Source of the DNA: Hysterangium stoloniferum
Taxonomy: Eukaryota; Basidiomycota; Agaricomycetes; Hysterangiales; Hysterangiaceae
Assembly: GCA_015178975.1 (NCBI GenBank)
Contig: WHVD01000022.1
Coordinates: 186,001-250,000 of the forward strand
Reading direction: 5' to 3'
Length of the DNA: 64,000 nucleotides
This document shows, piece after piece, positions 1 to 13,174 of this stretch. A program made the position numbers and the translations under genes. Every line of letters starts with the position of its first letter. The first letter of the stretch is position 1. The notes below the pieces were generated by a model. The model was not told the DNA's origin. It worked only from the letters and a program-made list of their open reading frames with translations, and did not search any database.

Positions 1-2
1 TC

Positions 3-56
3 GTAGATGGAGCAACTGGCGTGAGCGCGCTTTCGGAGGCATTAAACAGGTTGTAA
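3..56 (+). CDS. possible 3' end of an unidentified gene (partial)
   Basis: Frame 3 is open from the window edge to a TAA at 54-56 and would encode a 17-residue C-terminus ending in ALNRL. It runs towards the PPR gene on the opposite strand, with 128 bp between the two stops, which fits the tail-to-tail packing elsewhere in this block. The piece is too short to assign to a family and could be chance. Confidence 0.3.
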   Translation, partial: VDGATGVSALSEALNRL

Positions 57-184
57 TGTACTGACGACATCCCCAGTCTATTCGCGTTACCTTTCAGTAG
101 GACTATCCAAAGCATTTTTCTTTGGTAGCGTGGTTGCAAAATAACTCAATGTCATTCAATCTACATGTCCAATTCTTTATAGAG

Positions 185-2470
185 TTATCTTTGCAGCTGC
201 TTTACAAGATTACCGAGATATTCGTCTGGCTGGTGTCCCGATTCAAACATCTCCCTCAAAACTTCCTTTGCCACGGCCTTTTCATTCCGTCGAACGAGCC
301 CAGACAGAAGGATAAACCATGTCCGATCGTTAAGACTGATTCCATTCTTCTGCATTTGACCATAATACTTCATCGCGAGTTGTAACCCGTGGGCTTCTGA
401 ATTCTCCAGAGAAGCCTTGATTAAGTAGTGAAATGTTGCTCTGTTGGGATTGACCCCGTTCTTCTGCATTCGGCGGAATAAATCATCTGAATACATCTTG
501 ACTTCCGTTGCTGATAAGCTAGGGTCTCGGTGAATACCAGCTAGTAGACCGGTGTAAGTTACCTCATTAGGTCGACACGCTTTGTCACTTTCGTTCTCCA
601 TTTTTGTTAACAGAGAGATGGCTTTCTGAAAGTTTTCCCTACCACCTTGGCGCACGAGGAAATTAATGATCGCACTATACATTGCAACATTTGGTTGGAT
701 CCCAGTATCCGCCATGGTTTGCAGTATAGTTATGTGAGCACCATCTTGTCCTGCCTTGTATAGTGCGGACAAGACAGTGGTAAATGAATAATTATCAGCC
801 TCCACTCCCGCCGGTTTGAGGGCCCGCAGTACGCCCGCTAAGCGATGCATGTCGCCAACGCGTGCATAATATCGAAGGAATATGTTATATGTCACGATAT
901 CAGGCTGCGGACCAGAGTCCATCAATTCCTTCAGGAGTGCCCTGGCCTTATCTTCCTGCTGATTCGTACACAGTCCATTAATCACAATGTTATAAAGCGG
1001 GAGCATGAGGCGATCGTGAAGCGCTGCTTTGCCTTGGAGAGTTTTCTTCTTAAAGGACGTGAATTGCTCAAAGAGCGAAACTGCTTCTAATGGCCGACGT
1101 GCATAGAAATAAGCGTGAATCATGGAGCCATACGCAAATTCGTCGGGTTCAATGCCCGCACTAAGCATGCGGTTCCATGTGGCCTGAGCTTTGAGGAATT
1201 GTCCTCCGTGATGCCGCGCGTAACCATCCAGAACAGCGAACCACATCTCGGGATGGGGAAGTAGGTTTAGCTCAGTGACTTCTTTCCAGAGGCGATCAAC
1301 GAGGTCTACCCTACTGCACTTGAAAAATGCTTGAATGAAGTAGGTCCAAGTATTGGGAGAAACAAAAGTAACTCCCTGACCATTGGTAGGCTGTTTCACA
1401 GATAAACGACCATCCACCTTCCGACATTCGTCGACGATTCTTCTGTATAAGTTCATGATTGTCCTAAATTGGTTATCTTTCGCGAGGGTTGAGAGGTAGG
1501 AGTGAAGGCTGGCGCTTCGAGAGACCAGTCTGCAAACAACCAACTCTTCAGCCCACAACTGGACCTTTGCTGCTAAAACCGCATCATCTTTAACGTGTTC
1601 GTTACAAAATACTTTAACTTTGTCTTGCGTAAGACGCACGGCCGTAGGCATGGATAATAATCGATCTAGGGCCTTTTGCCAAACATTCTGGGTAGCATAC
1701 GCAGCGACTACGACCATGAATAGGTCGCCCATGCCTGAAATCACGAATTTGGGATCGGTTGGCTCTGGAGCAAGCACAGAACCGCTTATATTCTCTACAT
1801 CTTTGGAAAGGCCTGGAACTTCAGCCTTCGACTCGGTTGTTTTTTCGCAAAGGGAGGAATAGCTGTCAAATAAGGCAGCAACATGGTCGATGTGACATTT
1901 TCGTAAATTGAGAAGCATCAGGGCCTTCAGGCCGAGAATGTGACCTTCAACTGCCGCGAGAATAGCCATTTTTTCAATACCAGGTCGGACGTTGTCAGAG
2001 GGCGAAAGCGGCTTGATATGTGCGTGAAGGAATCTTGAAATAATTTGCCAATCCCGACCAGTAATCGATGCGAGTTCTGAACGTTCCGAGATAGATTGAA
2101 AAACGTCGCATACGTCATTGACGACTTTGCCACCCAAGGCAAGTCTCAAGGCGGATAATAGATGTTTATCTGGATCAAATTCGGTATGAGGCGGGCTATT
2201 AATGTGACGATTGGATAATTCATCCTTTAAGGAAGTAGAGTAATCATAGGACTGTGTTAAATCGGTGCGAGTGAGGTTACCCCTCCAAGTAGGCATAGTA
2301 AATAGCATCCTGAAATTCGCTGCTCCCGTCTTGATCGCAGGGAGCGTATGCAAGCACCTAACATGATAAACTCTCCTATGAGGGGCTGTAACAAATGGAA
2401 TGAAGAGGGAATCGAGTAAATTCAAGGGTAATAGACCTTTAACCTGCTGAGATGTCACGGTTCGAAGCAT
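185..2470 (-). CDS. mitochondrial-type pentatricopeptide repeat (PPR) protein
   Basis: Single-exon gene of 761 codons. The N-terminus is rich in Arg, Leu and Ser with almost no acidic residues (MLRTVTSQQVKGLLPLNLL), as in a mitochondrial presequence. From about residue 340 to the end there are degenerate 35-residue helical hairpins of the PPR type: for example YNIVINGLCTNQQEDKARAL, PDIVTYNIFLRYYARVG and PNEVTYTGLL, with the usual Asn/Asp-Val-x-Thr-Tyr helix A starts. PPR proteins bind organellar RNA and act in its stability, processing or translation; the particular RNA target cannot be read from sequence. The start is the first in-frame Met and lies only 42 bp from the divergent methyltransferase start, so the two genes must share a promoter or overlap in their 5' ends. 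No breaks seen. Confidence 0.9.
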   Translation of the reverse strand: MLRTVTSQQVKGLLPLNLLDSLFIPFVTAPHRRVYHVRCLHTLPAIKTGAANFRMLFTMPTWRGNLTRTDLTQSYDYSTSLKDELSNRHINSPPHTEFDPDKHLLSALRLALGGKVVNDVCDVFQSISERSELASITGRDWQIISRFLHAHIKPLSPSDNVRPGIEKMAILAAVEGHILGLKALMLLNLRKCHIDHVAALFDSYSSLCEKTTESKAEVPGLSKDVENISGSVLAPEPTDPKFVISGMGDLFMVVVAAYATQNVWQKALDRLLSMPTAVRLTQDKVKVFCNEHVKDDAVLAAKVQLWAEELVVCRLVSRSASLHSYLSTLAKDNQFRTIMNLYRRIVDECRKVDGRLSVKQPTNGQGVTFVSPNTWTYFIQAFFKCSRVDLVDRLWKEVTELNLLPHPEMWFAVLDGYARHHGGQFLKAQATWNRMLSAGIEPDEFAYGSMIHAYFYARRPLEAVSLFEQFTSFKKKTLQGKAALHDRLMLPLYNIVINGLCTNQQEDKARALLKELMDSGPQPDIVTYNIFLRYYARVGDMHRLAGVLRALKPAGVEADNYSFTTVLSALYKAGQDGAHITILQTMADTGIQPNVAMYSAIINFLVRQGGRENFQKAISLLTKMENESDKACRPNEVTYTGLLAGIHRDPSLSATEVKMYSDDLFRRMQKNGVNPNRATFHYLIKASLENSEAHGLQLAMKYYGQMQKNGISLNDRTWFILLSGLVRRNEKAVAKEVLREMFESGHQPDEYLGNLVKQLQR

Positions 2471-2512
2471 TTGTTATGTAAGCGCGCCCGCCACCTAAAT
2501 CTATTGTCCACA
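2471..2512. promoter_or_regulatory. 42-bp divergent gap between PPR and DNA methyltransferase
   Basis: Only 42 bp separate the two start codons, with a GC-rich core (gcgcgcccgcc). No TATA box fits. Transcription start sites must sit very near the ATGs or inside the opposite gene. A TTG-initiated extension of the methyltransferase frame to 2471 exists, but fungal genes start at ATG. Confidence 0.5.
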
Positions 2513-5500
2513 ATGTCTTTGCCGCAATCTGTCCAGCGTGATAGCGAGTTTATTTTTCCAAAGGACGGGACCTACATATACGAGGCTCATAATGGTCAAT
2601 CAACACTCTTGCTGGACGAAGATGAGATTCCTGTAGGCTCTGAGGAGCGCCCTCTCAGGAACCTGGATAACTTCTTCATTTTTGGGCCATTATCTAAGAC
2701 CTGTTTCCCTCCTTCATTCCTATGGGAGAGTGATGGTCCATACGAAGCTTTCGGCTGGGCTGTCCCTCAGTTTGAGGATGACGAGCTAGATGACCGCAAC
2801 TGCGAAACTAATGAACTAGAGGGCATAAACCTCAGGACCAGTACGATATGGCGATACGTACCCGACATCAATCATGAGTAATTACATCACCTGCCTATCA
2901 TTTCTCAATCACAACTCATTGGCATATACGTCCTCTAGTAATATATACATCGAAACCCAATACGCATTCTATATTCTAAGAAACCCTGCCCAAACCTATC
3001 GCAAACTTTTTCTTCCTTTTTATATGAGAGAGATGCTTCTCCGTTTAGTATTACGGAGCATTCGTGATGATCCCAACATTTCAAAAGACCGACTAGTTCG
3101 TAGAATATCCACAATTAAGGATCCTACTTTAGGCAGATGTTGGGCTGAGACCGATTTCACTACTGAAGTGAGCGTTCATTTCATAATTTATATTGGCTTT
3201 TTATTGACGGTGTGTACAGAACCAATATAACTCCATGGAAGAGCTTATTGGCGTGATTCACAATTACGAGGGGCTTGACTGCAATGAATTTCGCAAGGCG
3301 CCGGTTTTAAAATTATTGTTACGATCCCAGGCCAGACATACACCCTCTACGGAAAGGACTTCCATACACTCTTCTCGTTCTGGTTTAACAGCCTTAAATA
3401 TAACTAAGTTGCAACCGTCCCATGAGCGTAAAGGGGAAACAAAACTGCTTACCACTGTCACGCCATTGGTAAATGCGTTTGCAGCGAATTATTTTGAACG
3501 TAGGTTCACTGTGGTAGGCAAATGTCCCCGATTTTTAAACGATGACGTGCTCGATCGGGGTAGACCACGAACGCGTATATCAGAAGACGGCATCAAATAT
3601 AAAGTATACATATCGTTCGCTCACCAGATCGTGGCTTATACTTAACCCCACCCTGCAGAAAGGCGACTTCATTTTACTCAAGGAGCATGACAAAGATGAT
3701 GAGAGAAAACCACGGTAATTATCGCACATTCGAATCCTGCTTTTGCTAATTACGTACCCCTTGACCAGGTTCGCTCAGATACTCTATATTTCTGACCACA
3801 GGAAAAGAAAGAAAGCGTACCACGTGCGTTGGTTCGTTCATGGATCTAAAACCCTGCTAGAAGAACTAGCGTTCGGTCAAGAACTGTTCCTTTCCGTTGC
3901 TGATGGTTGTGGCGACGTGTTGGAAGATTACATAGTGTGCAAGTGCAAGGTCGTAAGATTACCCCTTGAAGAATTCGCTTGCCAGAAGTGGCCGCCGAAA
4001 GATACTTTCTTCTATGTGTAAGGCCTTTCCCTTCATAGCTCATTTTCTTGATTAAATGCAAGATGAACAGGTCGAGCTGGGATCGCATGAATCCTGTTGA
4101 TTTCCGTGAACTAACCGACCACCAGGTGGAACTAGGTCATCGAATCTGTCACGATTGCGATCGGCTCCATAAACCAATCTCTTCCATAAGAGGGTCGCAC
4201 CCTAACGCGATTGCAATTATAAGATCCGTCCATTACCACATGAACGACTTCATCCGTTATGAAGCCGATGCACCTGATCAACTGGTTTGCTCAATTGGGC
4301 AAATCACTGGCATTTTCCCCTCAAAGAATGCAGAAGTCAAGTTGGAAATATGCAAGTTGGGAAGAGAAAGGTATAGGGAAGGCAATAGTGACCGTTTTAA
4401 GGAGGTCAGTGTGGAAAATGTGAACTAGAACCTTAGCTAAATTTTACTAGCTTTCACTTTTTGTGACATCCGACACCGAATCTATATCAACTTCTGTCGT
4501 CATTGGGAAGGTTCAAGTTGTCCATATTAATGAGTATGAAGCGAAGAGTCGTGCTTGGATGGATAACCATCCAGATTGTTTTTACGTCTCGTCCAAAGCC
4601 GACTCTCTCAGCGCTCCCCTTGAGCCTCTTCCTTCAAAAGCCTTTAAAAAGTGCAACGTCTGCTCAAATGAACTTGCAGCGAGTGAGGAAGCTGATGCAG
4701 ATTGCCGCCAAGATAATGTCCTAAAAGCTTTTGACCCATACATTGGTGTTGGTGGATTTGGCTTGGGACTCGCCCGGGGTTGTTCAATGTCGACAATGGC
4801 CGGCATTGAACTAGATCCTGACGCCGCCCTGACAGCCAAGTATGTGATTAACGTATCCCACTGGCTCTTCCTTGTGCTTTAATTCTCTATAGGATAAATT
4901 TCCCGGCTAACACGAAAATCATCAATGATGATGCTTGCAAGATCCTAAAAGATTTGGTCAAAGGACCTCGGCAATCTCTAATTCCCGAAGGTATCGACTT
5001 TATCTACTCAGGTCCTCCCTGGTGAGTAACAGGGTTTCATAAGTATTATTCCGCGTGTTAACAAATCCAGCCAAAATGATTCGGCTCTCAATAGACACAA
5101 GGCCGATCCAAGGTGTCCTGCGTTTACCGTGCTGTCATTCGTAGAAGTCATACGCCCCGCTTTCTTCGTTATGGAATCAGTACCAGGCTTCCTGCAGTGG
5201 AAACTTCTCGGGGATACACCCGAGGAGATCAAAGCCGGCGATCTAAAACTAATTGTCAAGTAGAGTATTCTGATAAATGTCATAGATCGACCTTACTAAC
5301 TAAACTATCAAGAATTCTCCGATTTCTTGGGTGAATACATTCAGCTCTTTCTCTCTACTTCATACGCCGTCACGCTCATTCCCAATTATCTAGCTATAAC
5401 GTAGTTGGCCGGTTGATGGACGCGCGATCGTATGGCGTTCCTCAAACGAGGGACCGCTTTCTCCTTGTCGCTACCCTCCCTAAATATGGGTCGTTCAATT

Positions 5501-6741
5501 TTCCAGAACCTACCCACGCTTTTGACCGACGCCTACAGCTCAAAGGCACGAGTCACATGATTTGCAATGGCCTGACGCTGAAAATTGCAGTCGCTCCGGG
5601 GAGGGCATTACATGAAGTTGTTACTGTCGAGGAGGCATTGTCTGATCTACCTCCCTTCGACTGGTAGGCCATTGTTTTCTTCTAGAATGCAAGTTAGAGT
5701 TTTTACTCATTTATTAAAGGAAGAGTCCCAGGAAGCCTACTCGTGATGAGGAACTCAAAGCCGAACTACGTGCTATGGTGGTACCCGTCGTATCTACTTC
5801 AGACGATGCTCTGTGGGGGATCGAGGATGGTGACTTTCAGTATGTAACTCCCAGCACAAATTATTTTCAACATCTAGCCCGTCGCGATATGGCGTTTGTG
5901 TCGGAAAAACGCTATCAACATTTTACAGCCCATTTTCCACCTTACCAAGTCGAAAAGTCTGTCGGTTTTACTCATTCAGACCGGTAACTAACTAATAATT
6001 CTAGTATAATCGACATTCCTTTCTACAAGAGCGCTGATTATCGCTGTACAGAATTTTTCTTTTTTCATCTGTGCGTATTCTGACTTCAAAACTCAGATCT
6101 TCGTTCGCAGGCTCGCGAATGGAGTCTCCGCGATCCAGTCTCCGCGAGAGCCATGGGTGGTTATCAGAGCGGTGAAGCGTGTAAGTGACTATATTAAAGG
6201 GCGCATCCTTATCTTTTATCTAGGTGGGTATACTCGTTTGAATCCAAATGGTTACTTCCAGTAAGTCGGAGCTTCTATGCAACTGATATTTGGTATTTAA
6301 ACTGTCTGCTAGAACGATTACGACTCAAGTCGGCCCCAATGCCAAACAGAGCACTGTTTTGCATCCTTTTGTAAGTATATTTATTAGGTGGTATCCTCTA
6401 TCGATATACTTCACGTTATTTACTACAGTGTAAACGTATCATCACTGTACGAGAGTTAGCAAGATCTCAAGGGTTCCCCGATGATTTCAGTTTCTACGCC
6501 GAGGGTGACTACATTAAGGCCGTGAGCCATGTTTCCCTTAATATAGAGACGGATCATTAGACTCAAAAACCTTTCATTTTGTAGTATCACAAACAAATTG
6601 GCAATAGGTATTTATACGAATAACTGATGGCCTGCCTCTATGAGTAACTGATCCTCGCGATAAAGTGTACCTTTTGGGATATCAACTGCGTTAGGACACG
6701 CAATTCAAGAAATGGTCTTCAAAAGATGGAAGCAGGCGTGA
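2513..6741 (+). CDS. DNMT1-like DNA (cytosine-5) methyltransferase, multi-exon
   Basis: Maintenance-type C5 cytosine methyltransferase, expected to act on CpG in the nucleus. Exons join in frame through about a dozen short introns (for example 2878-2938, 3168-3219, 5022-5070). Order of domains: an RFTS-like start (RNLDNFFIFGPLSK, then ETQYAFYILRNPAQTYRKLF), a first BAH domain near 3660-4018 (GDFILLKE, AYHVRWFVHG, EELAFGQELFL), a second BAH near 4100-4400, a Cys pair CNVC, then the catalytic domain. Motif I reads FDPYIGVGGFGLGLARG near 4727. Motif IV GPPCQ is assembled across the intron at 5022-5070, which splits the catalytic Cys codon. Motif VI is FVMESVPG, with Ser where Asn is usual. Motif VIII is YGVPQTRDRF near 5430, followed by a target-recognition region and motif IX-like RELARSQGFPDDF. 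Motif X QIGNSVPFG is also assembled across an intron. TGA is at 6739. The gene looks intact. Exact borders of the middle exons (4021-4070 and 5260-5400) are less certain. Confidence 0.9.
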
Positions 6742-6820
6742 AAGAAGGGTCTGGGAAATTAAGTACGATAAAAGTACATAGGACTAAAAATACTTTTGTG
6801 GTCAAATCATTGAATATCTA

Positions 6821-8718
<1,898 letters not shown>

Positions 8719-8930
8719 GGTATGTAATTTTGTAATTTATGGCAAAGCACGTGTTTGTAAGTTGAACGGTGAGAACTATGACGCATTTGGACTAATTCTC
8801 ACTCCGAGAGTCGGATAAAAATAGCTCAACAACTTTCAGTGCTAAAAATTACCATGGGATCTTGGGTGTCCGTGTTCGCTTTCGGGAGTATAAGTTCCGT
8901 TTCTCTCGTCCTTACATTGAACTCGAAATC
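8719..8930. promoter_or_regulatory. divergent promoter RIO2 / GGT-family gene, with CACGTG
   Basis: The 212-bp gap between two start codons carries a CACGTG core at 8748-8753, a site type bound by Cbf1/bHLH factors. Regulation by such a factor is inference. An in-frame TTG at 8862 upstream of the GGT ATG was not used as a start. Confidence 0.5.
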
Positions 8931-11383
8931 ATGGTAGCCAGAGAAAGAATCGACTGGGATAAAATAAACCAACCCGAAATCGTTTTACAACGGTTTGCCA
9001 GTCGTCGTTCCGTTGTTTACGGCACCAAGGGTGTTGTATCCAGTTCTCAGCCATTGGCCTGTGAAGCAGGGCTCGAAATACTTAGGAAAGGAGGAAACGC
9101 TGTCGACGCAGCTGTTGCGACATCTGCTGCCTTAAATGTTACTGAGCCCAGCTGTTGTGGAATTGGCGGGTAATTGAGGATCATTTCCGCAAGGACATCT
9201 TCAATCTGACATTGAATCTAGGGATGCCTTCTGTCTGTTTTATGACGCGAAAACTAAGACGGTCAAGGCACTCAATGGCTCAGGTCGTGCGCCCGAGAAA
9301 CTTTCGTTAGAATACATGCAAAGCCGTGGCGTAAACAAGGGATCTATCCCCCTCACCGATCTCAATTCCGTTACCGTCCCCGGTGCAGCAGCGGCATGGG
9401 TGGACGCCGTCGAACGCTTTGGCAGCGGCAAGGTGACCCTTGCAGAGGTCATGGCACCCGCAATTCGTTTGGCAGAAGAAGGGTCAGTAACTCTATGTTT
9501 ATTGCAAAGAATGAGGCGCATAACTACAATTATTATTTAACAGTGTTCCCGTCTCCGAATTGCACAGCAAAGCAGTATGTATATGATTCTGCTATTGCAA
9601 TATGCGTTTACCCACAAGAATTAGTGGCAATCATCTGAGGAGCTCATTAAGAAAGCGTCCCCATATGGAGATGCTATGCTTCTTAACGGCAAGGCTCCTC
9701 TTCCTGGGCAAATCAAAAAATTCCCAGATCTTGGGAAGACCTTCCGTCTGCTCGTGGAACATGGAAAAGATGGCTTTTATAAAGGCTCAGTAGCACAAGC
9801 TGTTGTTGATCTTATCAAGAGCAAAGGCGGCATGATGGAATTGGAGGACCTTGCCAAGCATAGGACAGACTTTGTGGAGCCTATTAAGTACACCTACGCT
9901 GATGAAGTTACGGTTTATGAAGTGAGGAAAACCCTTCACATTGCATTGATAATAACCAATCTTGCACAGTGTCCTCCAAACGGCCAGGGAATTACAGCGC
10001 TCATGGCGCTCGGTATCTTGGACGCGCTGGAAAGTCAAGGAAAGGTCAAGTCTTTGCTCGAAATGGAGCACAACTCGGTTGAATACTTGCACACCCTCGT
10101 CGAAGCACTCCGGTTTGTCATATTTAGGAGATAGTTATTCAGGAATTATCTGCTAACCTTATATAGTTTGGCTTTCGCAGGTAAACATACACCGCGACCT
10201 ACTTGACTCATATGAACTTTTCCATAGACACAAGATATTATGTAGCAGATCCCGATGTGGAGCACGTTCCTGTTGCTGAGATGCTGAGCAAGGCAAAACA
10301 TTGCAAATCTTAAGAGTCGTGCTAAACTGACGTTTTCTTCACAGGAATATCTAGCGAAGCGTGCAGCATTGTTTGATCCCAAGAAAGCTATAGCGGACCT
10401 TCGACATGTGCGTGTGTTGCCAATATCATACAACTTAGTACAGAGATAATCTTTTTTCATAGGGAAGCCCGGTTCAATCTTCAGACACAGTATACTTTAC
10501 GGGTATATATATTCAGATATTTAATGTTATTCCATCTCATCATTTGATGCCTTAGCATCTGATCAATGGGGCAACGCTTGTAGTTTTATTCAAAGCAATT
10601 ATGCGGGTAATCTCCACCTTAACTCTACCCTAATGTTGCACACATAACCTCTTGCAAAGGTTTCGGTACTGGAGCAGTTCCTAAAGGATGTGGATTCACT
10701 CTTCAGAACCGTGGTAGCAATTTCAGTCTTGAAAAGGGCCATCCCAATCAATTGAAGGTATGCAATTAGTAATAGTTTTTCATGTATTATTAATGCATTC
10801 CGGCAGGGCGGAAAGCGACCATATCACACTATCATCCCTGCTATGGCCTTGCGAGGGGACGAACTGTTCCTGTCCTACGGCGTAATGGGAGGGTTTATGC
10901 AGGTGTGCTCTCCTCTCAGTTATTATCCACCACTTTTCATCACTAACTACATTATGGTCTATGTGAAACAGCCCCAAGGACATGTCCAGGTCTTGTTGAA
11001 TATGCTCAGAGGATTCACCCCTCAAGCGGCACTTGACGCCCCCCGCTTTTGTATTTCCGCAGGAACTCCAGATTCGGAAGTTAAAACCAAGAATCAAGTT
11101 GAAGCATCTGCAGGAGATATTAACACTGAAGTGTTCTTCGAGGATGGAATTCCATCTGATACTATTGATAAGCTCAGAGGTCCGTCATCTATAGCTGTCC
11201 AGACATGAATTAACAGCCTCCGAAACAGTGATGGGTCACGATGCGCATCTCGTCACTGGTTTACATAGGTCTCTTTTTGGAAGAGGACAGATTATCCAGA
11301 ACATCATAGATCAGTCAGGTCAACGTGTCTGGGCCGCCGGTTCAGACCTGCGCGCAGATGGTCATGCCGTTGCACAGATTTAA
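8931..11383 (+). CDS. gamma-glutamyltransferase family protein (Ntn hydrolase)
   Basis: Exons joined over several short introns encode a GGT-family precursor. Near the N-terminus: [22 protein letters not shown], then [17 protein letters not shown] and [12 protein letters not shown], all diagnostic of the large subunit. [11 protein letters not shown] and [11 protein letters not shown] follow. The autocatalytic region is at about 10460-10660: SSDTVYFT, with the Thr of D-T-V as expected nucleophile, then [14 protein letters not shown]. The small subunit has [31 protein letters not shown] and ALDAPRF. It ends at TAA 11381-11383. GGT enzymes cleave or transfer gamma-glutamyl groups of glutathione-type substrates. 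The D-T-V-Y form and absence of an obvious signal peptide suggest the cytoplasmic YwrD-like branch rather than the secreted T-T-H branch, so the natural substrate is open. ATG 8931 is the first Met in frame. No disruption seen. Confidence 0.88.
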
Positions 11384-11471
11384 ATGGTAAATCTACATAT
11401 ATATTATGGAATATGGGAACAGCAAGACGGATATTATAAACATCGTTACAATGAGCATTGTTGCATTGCAT

Positions 11472-13118
11472 TCACATGCGCCTTTGTCTCTCCGTGCCTA
11501 TTGCTTGTCGCCGGCGATAGTCTCTGAGTTCTTTAGTCTTGTCAGGTCCTTTCATACGACCCCATCCGGCGAAGGGAACTACGATGACAGTTGCGTTGTC
11601 TTCGCTTCCGAGCTCTTCAGCGAAGGATATTATTTCCATGGCGGCTTGTTGTGGATCAGAGGCATTGCGAGCCAGATCGACGATCTCATCATCGGATAGA
11701 GTAGATGTTATACCGTCTGAGACTGAAACGCTGAAAGCCCATTCTGGACCTAAACAGTTTCACAGTCAAGGATGAAAAATTTATGTCAAAACGATAACGC
11801 TTACCTTTGAGAAGTTTGGTACGGACTTCCGGTTCGGGAGTGACCCCGAATGGTTTAAACTTCTTGTTACCTAAGCTAAACAGCCCACATATTAATGCAT
11901 ATCTCTCTTTGATACACATGCATTACCGACCATCTTGTATTGGCCAATGCACCCATCCAACTGGAAATATTTAGAATTTAGAATTGAAGAATGAAACCTC
12001 GACTTACCGGGCCTCTCCGAAAGAATCCGTTATTAGACCTGTTCCGCCAATTCTTCTCAAACGAGCAGCCTCACCTCGTGCTTCAGCATGATGGTCCTCT
12101 GTCATGGCAAACGCAGAGCCGCCATCAACTGGGCACAATAACACACGTGTGTCTCTGATATGTTAGTCAATAATAATCAGGGAAGTAATGCTTTTGTACT
12201 CACCCACAATGCGCTACAGTCAAAGCCAATTGATCTGCTGTAAAGAAGGCTTTGGCAGGCCCATCGAGAGACTGTAATAATGCAACAGATGCCGTAGAAC
12301 CCTGTTTGGACGATTCCTTTAAAGCTGATATATCTCGATCTGCCTAGTAGATGTGTCATTGTAAAGGTGGTAATCAATAGTACCAAACACTGTACCTGCA
12401 AAAATGCTAGTGTCGCTCGAGACTCCAAATCGAGCGGGGGTGTCAAGGACAGGTCCCCGGTGACCCACTCGGCTAGAACACCACCTTTGTATCGCTTGAA
12501 ATACCCGCCGATACTTTTCACCCAATCGTATACTTCTGGAACGTGATATTTATCCACCGTTTCAAATAATATATGAAGCTGCCGCCGCAAATGATCAGAT
12601 ACAGTCACTCCTCCATGTCTATACCATGGCCATAAATTTCATCTCAATCACAAACAGTTCATATAACTTACCCATCATATATTCCCACAAAAACTACTTG
12701 TCCAGCCAAATCCCGTCCAGCCTTGAGTGGTTCCCAATCCAATTTCAAGGTTTGTTTGACGTTTGCTCGTAATTCGTCAGGATCGAGTGTGAGACAGCAA
12801 ATAGTATGTCCGTCCTCCTGATAACTATCAGAGCAGAGAACACATTGACCGGCAAAGGGTTAAAAAGTCTCTATAGCAACCTCGATGACATGCCTTCTAA
12901 CTCCACGAGAAACAGCTACACCAATAACTTTAGAGGACAAGGGTATTCGTACAGTGCCGCCTGGACAATAGGTATATATCAACGACGAATAATTAACTAC
13001 AGAGCCAGAATTCACCATTAGGCAACGCAGATCTCACAAAGTCATGGAATCTTGCTCTCGAGGTCAATGACAACGGTAGATCATGTATTCGAAACGCTGC
13101 TGAAACGCGACGAAGCAT
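11472..13118 (-). CDS. PP2C-family serine/threonine phosphatase, probably mitochondrial (Ptc5/6/7 group)
   Basis: Multi-exon gene. The N-terminus is Arg-rich and amphipathic (MLRRVSAAFRIHDLPLSL), as in a mitochondrial presequence. Then SSKVIGVAVSRGVRRH precedes the metal-binding EDG, and QVVFVGIYDGHGG is assembled across an intron at about 12610-12670. Later motifs: GSTASVALLQ, LTVAHCGDTRVLL, MTEDHHAEARGEAARLRRIGG and, near the end, ISDG-like VSDGITSTLSDDEIV and GSEDNATVIVVPF, giving the conserved Asp set for two metals. It ends with a basic tail and TGA at 11472-11474. PP2C enzymes are Mg/Mn-dependent phosphatases; fungal members of this type act on mitochondrial targets or mitophagy, which is inferred here. 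It is convergent with the GGT gene (88 bp) and starts 57 bp from the CYP8 start. Confidence 0.87.
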
Positions 13119-13174
13119 CGCATGATGAGCAGGGCATTTGTGACGTCACGTGATTTAAACTCTTTCTAACTACT
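13119..13174. promoter_or_regulatory. 56-bp divergent promoter with overlapping CRE and E-box palindromes
   Basis: The gap between the PP2C and CYP8 starts contains TGACGTCA (13141-13148), a bZIP/CRE palindrome, overlapping TCACGTGA (13147-13154), a Cbf1-like palindrome. Both are perfect 8-bp palindromes. Their closeness to both start codons makes a shared control site likely, by inference. Confidence 0.6.

Noticed and set aside
2471-2512. N-terminal extension of the methyltransferase from a TTG
   Set aside because: Fungal nuclear genes start at ATG and the extension would touch the PPR start codon; ATG 2513 is in frame.
8862-8930. Upstream start of the GGT-family protein at TTG 8862
   Set aside because: Non-ATG start; the extension adds no recognisable targeting sequence. 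ATG 8931 is the first Met in frame.
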